In this document: one piece after another, positions 58,425-64,000 of the stretch | Layout of the letters: every line of letters starts with the position of its first letter | How positions within the stretch are numbered: the first letter of the stretch is position 1 | From: Pseudomonas sp. RIT623 | GTDB taxonomy: Bacteria; Pseudomonadota; Gammaproteobacteria; Pseudomonadales; Pseudomonadaceae | Assembly (NCBI RefSeq): GCF_004519305.1 | Contig: NZ_SOZA01000009.1 | Location: forward strand, 62,001 to 126,000 | Length of the DNA: 64,000 nt | Direction of reading: 5' to 3' | Notes under the pieces: model-generated | Told to the model about the DNA's origin: nothing | Databases searched by the model: none | The model's input: the letters and a program-made list of their open reading frames with translations, nothing else | Position numbers and translations under genes: made by a program

Positions 58425-60569
58425 GTGACCAGTATGCAAAGCGCGCAACCGCGCCTGGATGTTGATGATCCGTTGCTCGATGGCCTGCTGATCCTGTGCA
58501 AGCTGCATGGCTGCACGGCCAGCCGTGCCAGCCTGTGCAGCGGCCTGCCACTGGCCGAGCAACGCCTGGGCCTGGGCCTGCTGCCCCGCGCCGCCGCACG
58601 CGCCGGGTTGCAGGCTCGCGTGCTGCGGCGTGACCTGGACGCCATCTCCCCGCTCAACCTGCCGGTGCTGCTGATCCTCGATGATGGCCGCAGCGCCGTG
58701 CTGCAACGCTGGGGCGAAAACGGCCGGGCATTGCTGCTGCCCTGCGAGGCCGAAGGCGGTGAGCAGTGGGTCGAGCGCGAGGCCCTGGCGCAGGCCTACA
58801 GCGGCCAGGCCCTGTTCGCCCGCCCCCGGCATACCCTGGAGGATGTGCGCGCGCCGCTGATCCCGCGGGTCAACGCCTGGTTCCGCGACACCCTGCGCCA
58901 CTCCCGCTGGCTGTACGGCGATGCCCTGCTGGCCAGCCTGTTGATCAACCTGCTGGGCCTGATGGTGCCGCTGTTCGTCATGCAGACCTACGACCGCGTG
59001 GTGCCCAACCAGGCGGTGTCGACCCTGTGGGTGCTGGTCGCCGGCCTGTTCATCGGCACCGCCTTCGAGCTGGTGCTGCGCATGGTCCGCGCCCACCTGC
59101 TGGACCAGGCGGGCAAGAAGACCGACCTGATCCTTTCCGCCACCCTCTTCGAACGCATCACCGGCATGAGCATGAAGGCGCGCCCGGCCACCATCGGTGG
59201 CTTCGCCCAGAGCATCCATGACTTCCAGGGGCTGCGCGAATTTCTCACCGCAGTGACCCTGACCAGCATCATCGACTTGCCCTTCGTCGCCCTGATGCTG
59301 CTGGTGATCGGCCTGCTCGGCGGCTGGCTGGTGGTGATCCCGCTGATCGCCTTCCCGCTGGCGGTAGGCCTGGCACTATTCATCCAGGTGCGCCTGCGCG
59401 ACACCGTGCAAAAAAGCCTGAGCCTCGGCGCGGTGCGCCAGGCGCTGCTGATCGAGACCCTCGGCGGCCTGGAAACCCTCAAGGCCTGCGGCGCCGAAAG
59501 CGAGCGCCAGTACCAGTGGGAACACACCAACGGCGCCATCGCCCGTCTCGACGCCCATGCCCGCAACCTGTCGTCGCTGGCCAGCAACGGCACGCTGTTC
59601 ATCCAGCAGTTCTGTGGCATGGCGACGATCGTCGCCGGGGTATACAGCATCATCGCCGGCAACCTCAGTGTCGGCGCCCTGGTGGCCAGCTACATGCTCG
59701 GCAGCCGGGTGCTCGCCCCACTCGGCCAGATCGCCGGGTTGATCACCCGCTACCAGCAGGCCCAGCTGACCATGCGCAGCACCGACGCCCTGATGAGCCT
59801 GCCTCAGGAGCGCGAGGCCGAGCACCAGGCGCTGGAGCACACCGCGCTGCAAGGTGGCATCACCATCAACCACGCCACCTTCCGCTATGCCGGGCAAACG
59901 ACGTCAGCCCTCAACGACGTGAGCGCCACCCTCAAGCCGGGCGAACGCATCGGTATCATCGGCCGCAGCGGCTCGGGCAAGAGCACCCTCGCCCGGCTGC
60001 TGATGGGTTTCCATCACCCCGACGAAGGCCAGGTGCTGCTGGACAACCTCGATCTGCGCCAACTGGATATCAGCGATCTGCGCAGCCAGCTCGGCTACGT
60101 GGCACACGACCTGCCACTGCTGGCCGGCAGCCTGCGCGACAACCTCACCCTCGGCGCACGGCACGTCAGCGATGCGCGCATGCTCGAGGTGGCCGAACTG
60201 ACCGGCGTCAGCGAGCTGGCCCGCCAGCACCCGCAAGGCTTCGACCGCCCGGTGGGCGAGCGCGGCCAGCTGCTCTCCGGCGGCCAGCGCCAGGCCGTGC
60301 TGCTGGCCCGGGCCCTGCTGCTGGAGCCGCCGATCCTGATACTCGACGAGCCCACCAGCCACATGGACAACAGCAGCGAGGAGCAACTGCGCCAGCGCCT
60401 GTTGAACTGGGTGCCCGGCAAGACCCTGCTGCTGGTCACCCACCGCACCTCGATGCTCAGCCTGGTGGACCGGCTGCTGGTGCTGGACAACGGCAAGATT
60501 GTTGCCGACGGGCCGAAGGACGCGGTCATCGACGCGCTGCGCAAGGGCCGTATCGGCGCGGCACTGTGA
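58425..60569 (+). CDS. Type I secretion ABC transporter (LapB-like)
   Basis: 714-aa inner-membrane exporter ATPase. The N-terminal 130 residues are a C39-like domain with no DCGPAC-type catalytic Cys motif, as in the HlyB/LapB group, so it binds rather than cleaves substrate. A six-helix ABC membrane domain follows (WLYGDALLASLLINLLGLMV...). The nucleotide-binding domain has Walker A GRSGSGKST, signature LSGGQRQ and Walker B ILILDEPTSHMD. GTG 58425 is preferred over ATG 58434, with AGGAG 9 bp upstream. Confidence 0.92.
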   Translation: MTSMQSAQPRLDVDDPLLDGLLILCKLHGCTASRASLCSGLPLAEQRLGLGLLPRAAARAGLQARVLRRDLDAISPLNLPVLLILDDGRSAVLQRWGENGRALLLPCEAEGGEQWVEREALAQAYSGQALFARPRHTLEDVRAPLIPRVNAWFRDTLRHSRWLYGDALLASLLINLLGLMVPLFVMQTYDRVVPNQAVSTLWVLVAGLFIGTAFELVLRMVRAHLLDQAGKKTDLILSATLFERITGMSMKARPATIGGFAQSIHDFQGLREFLTAVTLTSIIDLPFVALMLLVIGLLGGWLVVIPLIAFPLAVGLALFIQVRLRDTVQKSLSLGAVRQALLIETLGGLETLKACGAESERQYQWEHTNGAIARLDAHARNLSSLASNGTLFIQQFCGMATIVAGVYSIIAGNLSVGALVASYMLGSRVLAPLGQIAGLITRYQQAQLTMRSTDALMSLPQEREAEHQALEHTALQGGITINHATFRYAGQTTSALNDVSATLKPGERIGIIGRSGSGKSTLARLLMGFHHPDEGQVLLDNLDLRQLDISDLRSQLGYVAHDLPLLAGSLRDNLTLGARHVSDARMLEVAELTGVSELARQHPQGFDRPVGERGQLLSGGQRQAVLLARALLLEPPILILDEPTSHMDNSSEEQLRQRLLNWVPGKTLLLVTHRTSMLSLVDRLLVLDNGKIVADGPKDAVIDALRKGRIGAAL

Positions 60570-60624
60570 ACCAACAAACCTGAAGCCCGTTCCCAAAGGC
60601 CCCGGTCTGCATCGGAGGTAGAAC

Positions 60625-61980
60625 ATGCCCCTCAGCCACAGCGTGCGCAGCTACCTCCAGGGCGGCGATAGCCGCGCCGAACGCGACTATATGCCAGAGC
60701 TGGCGGGCGCCACCCTGCAGGAGTCCCCCAGCCTGTCGCGCCTGACCGTGTGGCTGGCGGCGATCCTGCTGCTGGTGGCCCTGGCCTGGGCCAACTTCGC
60801 GGTGCTCGACGAAGTCACTGTCGGCGAAGGCAAGGCCATCCCGTCTAGCAAAGTCCAGGTGGTGCAGAACCTCGAAGGCGGCATCGTCACCGAGATCTTC
60901 GTGCGAGAGGGGCAGATGGTCGACAAGGGCGCCACCCTCCTGCGCCTGGACGACACGCGCTTCAAGTCGAACAAGGGTGAAAGCGAGGCCGACCGTTACG
61001 CCCTCAGCGCGCAGGTGGAACGCCTGTCGGCCGAGTCCGAAGGCCGCCCCTTCGTGCTGTCGAGCGAAGTCCGCGCCAAGGCGCCGCAGGTAGCCGAGGA
61101 CGAGGCCGCTCTTTACCAATCACGCCAACGCCGTCTGGCCAGCGAAAAACAGACCCTCAACGAACAATTGCGGCAAAAGACCCAGGAGCTGGCCGAGTTC
61201 CGTTCCAAGGTCGACCAGTACCGTTCGGCGGTGGGCCTGTTGCAGCAGGAACTGGACATGTCCTCGCCACTGGTGAGCAAGGGCGCCATCTCCCCGGTGG
61301 AGATCCTGCGCCTCAAGCAGCGCAGCGTCGAGGCCCGCGGCCAGCTGAACGCCACCAACCTGGCCATTCCCCGCGCCGAAGCGGCGATCGCCGAGATCCG
61401 CAGCAAGATCCAGGAATCGGACGCGAGCTTTCGCTCCGACGCCGCCAAGGAACTCAACGACAAGCGCACCGAACTGTCGAAGATCACCGCCACCAGCATC
61501 GCCATCGACGACCGGGTCAACCGCACCACCGTGGTGTCGCCGGTGCGCGGCATCGTCAAGCTGCTCAAGGTCAACACCATCGGCGGCGTGGTGCAGCCCG
61601 GCAGCGACCTGGTGGAGATCGTGCCGATCGAGGACAACCTGCTGATCGAGGCCAAGGTACGGCCACAGGACGTGGCCTTCCTGCACCCGGGACAGACCGC
61701 GATGGTCAAGTTCAGCGCCTACGACTACACCATCTACGGTGGGCTCAAGGCCAAGCTGGAGCTGATCGGCGCGGACACCGTCAGCGACGACAAGGGCAAT
61801 GCGTTCTACCTGATCCAGGTGCGCACCGACAAGAACCACCTGGGCGGGGACAACAAGCCGCTGCTGATCATCCCGGGGATGGTCGCCACGGTGGATATCA
61901 TCACCGGGCAGAAAAGCGTGCTGGACTACCTGCTCAAGCCGGTGCTCAAGGCGCGTACCGAAGCCTTGCGTGAACGTTGA
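60625..61980 (+). CDS. HlyD-family membrane fusion protein (LapC-like)
   Basis: 451-aa periplasmic adaptor of type I secretion: short cytoplasmic N-terminus, one transmembrane helix (LTVWLAAILLLVALAWANFA), lipoyl half-motifs (VVQNLEGGIVTEIFVREGQM and VVSPVRGIVKLL), a long coiled coil (about 150-290) and the family C-terminus (PGMVATVDIITGQKSVLDYL). It links the ABC transporter to the TolC-like pore. It follows the ABC gene by 55 bp with a GGAGGT ribosome site, and ends 21 bp before the convergent NEL gene. Confidence 0.92.
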   Translation: MPLSHSVRSYLQGGDSRAERDYMPELAGATLQESPSLSRLTVWLAAILLLVALAWANFAVLDEVTVGEGKAIPSSKVQVVQNLEGGIVTEIFVREGQMVDKGATLLRLDDTRFKSNKGESEADRYALSAQVERLSAESEGRPFVLSSEVRAKAPQVAEDEAALYQSRQRRLASEKQTLNEQLRQKTQELAEFRSKVDQYRSAVGLLQQELDMSSPLVSKGAISPVEILRLKQRSVEARGQLNATNLAIPRAEAAIAEIRSKIQESDASFRSDAAKELNDKRTELSKITATSIAIDDRVNRTTVVSPVRGIVKLLKVNTIGGVVQPGSDLVEIVPIEDNLLIEAKVRPQDVAFLHPGQTAMVKFSAYDYTIYGGLKAKLELIGADTVSDDKGNAFYLIQVRTDKNHLGGDNKPLLIIPGMVATVDIITGQKSVLDYLLKPVLKARTEALRER

Positions 61981-62001
61981 GGGTATCCAGCACGCCCTCC
62001 G

Positions 62002-64000
62002 TCAGTCTGGATGACGGGCGTAAGCTTGCTCGGTCAGCTCGTCCATCAGTTGTCCCTCGGCAAGGTTGCGTTCGGCCATCAGATCTTCCACTTGATCCAG
62101 GTACTCTTGTTCCGTACTTGACTTCGCCTGCTGCTCCAAGGTCGCCAAGCGATCACGATAGGGGGCATCGAACGCCTCGAAACGTTCTCCATGACGGGTA
62201 CGCAAAAAGTCCTGCCAGAAATCTCGATTCGCCAACGACCTACGCAAGACCTGCGTGTTTTCACCCGCGAGCACCGTCGCCCGGGCATCGCGCAGGTCAG
62301 CCTGAGTGACGCCGCTGGCATAGTGGTAATTCATGTACTCAGGCTGGGCCGGCAATCCCAGGGGCGCGGCCAGACCGATACGGTAAGCCAGATACACTTC
62401 GACGTCGTCCACCGTTTGGGTGGGGTCTGACGCTTGTACCTCGCTGATGTGTTCGGCGGCGATCCGATCGACCGCGTCCCGACGATAGAGCCCGCGTCCC
62501 AGGCGCAGCAATCGCGCTTCGGCCTCGTCGCTGGCCAGCCCTGCCGTGTTGCGTACCACCAGTGTGGTCAGCTCCAATTCACTCAGAATGAACAACAACT
62601 GGTCCGAACACGTACGCGGCCCAGCCGCCTGCGCAAACAACGCTTCACGGACTTCGCTGTTCTGCTCGCAACTGTCGAGGATCGCCCACACCCGTCGGCG
62701 CAAGTGCCCTGGCTGGTTCAGATAGTCTTCCGAACGCCCCAGATCACGCAGGAAGCGGAAGAAGTCAGCGGTGTTCTCGCCATCGGCATCCACCAGGTGC
62801 TGCCAGACCTGCGAGCAACGCACGTGCTCGGCGGGGCTCAACCCCTGCAGCCAAATCGCCCGGGCAGCCTCCTCGGCGCCGGCATGCACGGGGCGTGACA
62901 GTTGCCGGGAAAACGACCGTAACCGTCTCAGCGCATCCGCCGTCAGCGGGTTGTCATGCAAGACCAGGCGCCCCAGCCGGGCCCTGTGCAACTGGATCAC
63001 CAGTTCACTCACCGTGGTGATCCGGTTGTCGCGCAAGTCGATGGTTTCCAGCGTCGGATGCTCGAGAAGCGCCATGGGCACAGCGCTCAGGCGAGTGTTG
63101 CGCAACGAGATCGCCTGCAGGCTGTTGGCCCCCTGCAGCGAAGGTGCCAGGCCTATGGGGTTATCACTCAGATCCAGCCAACGCAGCCGCACCAGCGACG
63201 ACAAACGTCCGCCTGCCGCGGCGTCCATCACGATCTGGTTGGCGGCCAGGCGCAGATGGGTCAGTTGCGTCAGGTGCTCGATCCCGGTCGGTATGGACGT
63301 CAGTGCGTTGTTACCCAGATCAAGATGCCGTAAATCGCCGAAACGCTGAATGAAGTCGCTGACGCTGTTACCCAGTTGCATGCGCCGCAGCGTCAAACGC
63401 CTCACATGGTCGAAGCGCACAGACGCAGGCAGGTTGGGCAAGCCCGCCAACGACTCGCCGTCGAGGGTCAGCACGAACACCCCATCCGCATCGTGCAGCT
63501 TGCGCCGCCAGACGCGGCGGATCTGCTTGGCCACCTGCCGCCGCCGGTAGCGCTGCAGCGAGCTGCCAGCTGCCTGACACCATGCTTGCAAGGCTTGGCG
63601 CAGTGAAGCCAACTGCTGGCGCAGGCCTGCCAGGTATTCCCAGGGCGACTGGCCCGCGTTGCCTATCTGAGTGAGGAGGTCCTCGATCTGACCGTCGGTC
63701 AATGTCGGATACACGCTGCGCAAGCCACTGCGCACACTGCTACCCGCGCCCGGCTGCCGCCCACTGAGCGGATACCCCAGGCGCCCATCGCCCAGTCGCA
63801 CCGGTGGGCGCATGCCAGACGCTGGCGAGACCATGCCGATCAGCTTGGCGGCGGCTTGACGATTGCCGCCCAGCCAACGAACACAGGCATCGGTCAACTG
63901 TCGCGCCGTCGGTTCGGCATGACCCAGTTGGAGTTTCTGTACACTATCCATATGCAGCAACAACGCCTGGGCCAGGCTGTCGCCCGCCGCGGCGCCGGCG
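62002..64000 (-). CDS. LRR-NEL E3 ubiquitin ligase effector (5' end beyond the window)
   Basis: At least 665 aa; the frame is open to the right edge, so the N-terminus is missing. A leucine-rich repeat block (LRHLDLGNNALTSIPTGIEH, LRWLDLSDNPIGLAPSL, LETIDLRDNRITTV) leads to a C-terminal NEL domain as in SspH/IpaH ligases. The expected CxD catalytic loop reads PRTCSDQLLFILSELELTTL (Cys codon 62608-62610). Such enzymes transfer ubiquitin to host proteins after delivery. In pseudomonads relatives are very large with an N-terminal DUF6543-type region. Delivery route is unknown; no secretion genes other than the adhesin's type I system are nearby. Confidence 0.88.
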   Translation of the reverse strand, partial: AGAAAGDSLAQALLLHMDSVQKLQLGHAEPTARQLTDACVRWLGGNRQAAAKLIGMVSPASGMRPPVRLGDGRLGYPLSGRQPGAGSSVRSGLRSVYPTLTDGQIEDLLTQIGNAGQSPWEYLAGLRQQLASLRQALQAWCQAAGSSLQRYRRRQVAKQIRRVWRRKLHDADGVFVLTLDGESLAGLPNLPASVRFDHVRRLTLRRMQLGNSVSDFIQRFGDLRHLDLGNNALTSIPTGIEHLTQLTHLRLAANQIVMDAAAGGRLSSLVRLRWLDLSDNPIGLAPSLQGANSLQAISLRNTRLSAVPMALLEHPTLETIDLRDNRITTVSELVIQLHRARLGRLVLHDNPLTADALRRLRSFSRQLSRPVHAGAEEAARAIWLQGLSPAEHVRCSQVWQHLVDADGENTADFFRFLRDLGRSEDYLNQPGHLRRRVWAILDSCEQNSEVREALFAQAAGPRTCSDQLLFILSELELTTLVVRNTAGLASDEAEARLLRLGRGLYRRDAVDRIAAEHISEVQASDPTQTVDDVEVYLAYRIGLAAPLGLPAQPEYMNYHYASGVTQADLRDARATVLAGENTQVLRRSLANRDFWQDFLRTRHGERFEAFDAPYRDRLATLEQQAKSSTEQEYLDQVEDLMAERNLAEGQLMDELTEQAYARHPD

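Overview
This 64 kb window is a GC-rich chromosomal segment of a Pseudomonas species, most likely of the P. putida / P. entomophila group. The evidence is the AruC-F-G-D-B-E arginine cluster with AotJQMP and an AraC-type ArgR, the phhR/phhABC block, CpxR-Spy-CpxS, a PlpD-type patatin, and several families of Pseudomonas REP elements. From memory, the order from the arginine cluster to recQ-yecA-ybaN and a TolC-like gene matches P. putida KT2440, so most of the window looks like conserved core. The two ends carry accessory, host-interaction genes. There are no tRNA, rRNA, CRISPR or IS elements that I can support.

Layout. 173-1270: M91-family zinc metalloprotease (effector type). 1275-8896 (minus): arginine succinyltransferase catabolic operon aruC-aruF-aruG-astD-astB-orf-astE, with ArgR-type sites upstream. 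9226-13357 (minus): arginine/ornithine ABC importer aotJQMP and argR. 13904-15865 (minus): acetyl-CoA synthetase. 16272-16526: small DUF2790 protein. 16741-20933: phhR (minus) divergent from phhABC (phenylalanine to tyrosine and on), with a PhhR box between. 21171-21704: a 42-aa ORF and a decayed MFS transporter. 21713-27276: YdiJ-type D-2-hydroxyacid dehydrogenase, a divergent LysR regulator and an aromatic amino-acid permease. 27870-28176: tandem REP array.

28247-33515: housekeeping block rnm-yciO-scpA-scpB-rluB (minus) divergent from yciB-yciI (plus). 33638-36787: Cpx-type envelope stress two-component locus with a Spy/CpxP-like chaperone. 36903-46587: nitroreductase, TrkH potassium transporter, two AraC regulators, DUF962 protein, LpxH-like phosphoesterase, EamA exporter, SelW-like protein, PlpD-like patatin autotransporter and a MarR regulator. 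46726-50079: recQ, YecA-family and YbaN-family genes.

50121-61980: a complete LapA/MapA-class adhesin system. A 2,123-aa type I-secreted RTX adhesin (minus) has an N-terminal retention module, a TAAG LapG-type cleavage motif, three exact 732-bp tandem repeats, a vWFA domain with a MIDAS motif and C-terminal RTX repeats. Across an AT-rich 490-bp divergent spacer lie its TolC-like, ABC and HlyD-like export genes. 62002-64000 (minus, running off the right edge): leucine-rich-repeat NEL-type E3 ubiquitin ligase, a second eukaryote-directed effector candidate.

Most interesting: the self-contained, apparently LapG-releasable adhesin locus; its perfect-period repeat array; the pairing of an M91 protease and a NEL ligase in a window otherwise full of core genes; and regulatory details (ArgR and PhhR sites, and a PhhR whose sigma54 loop reads GAFEGA).
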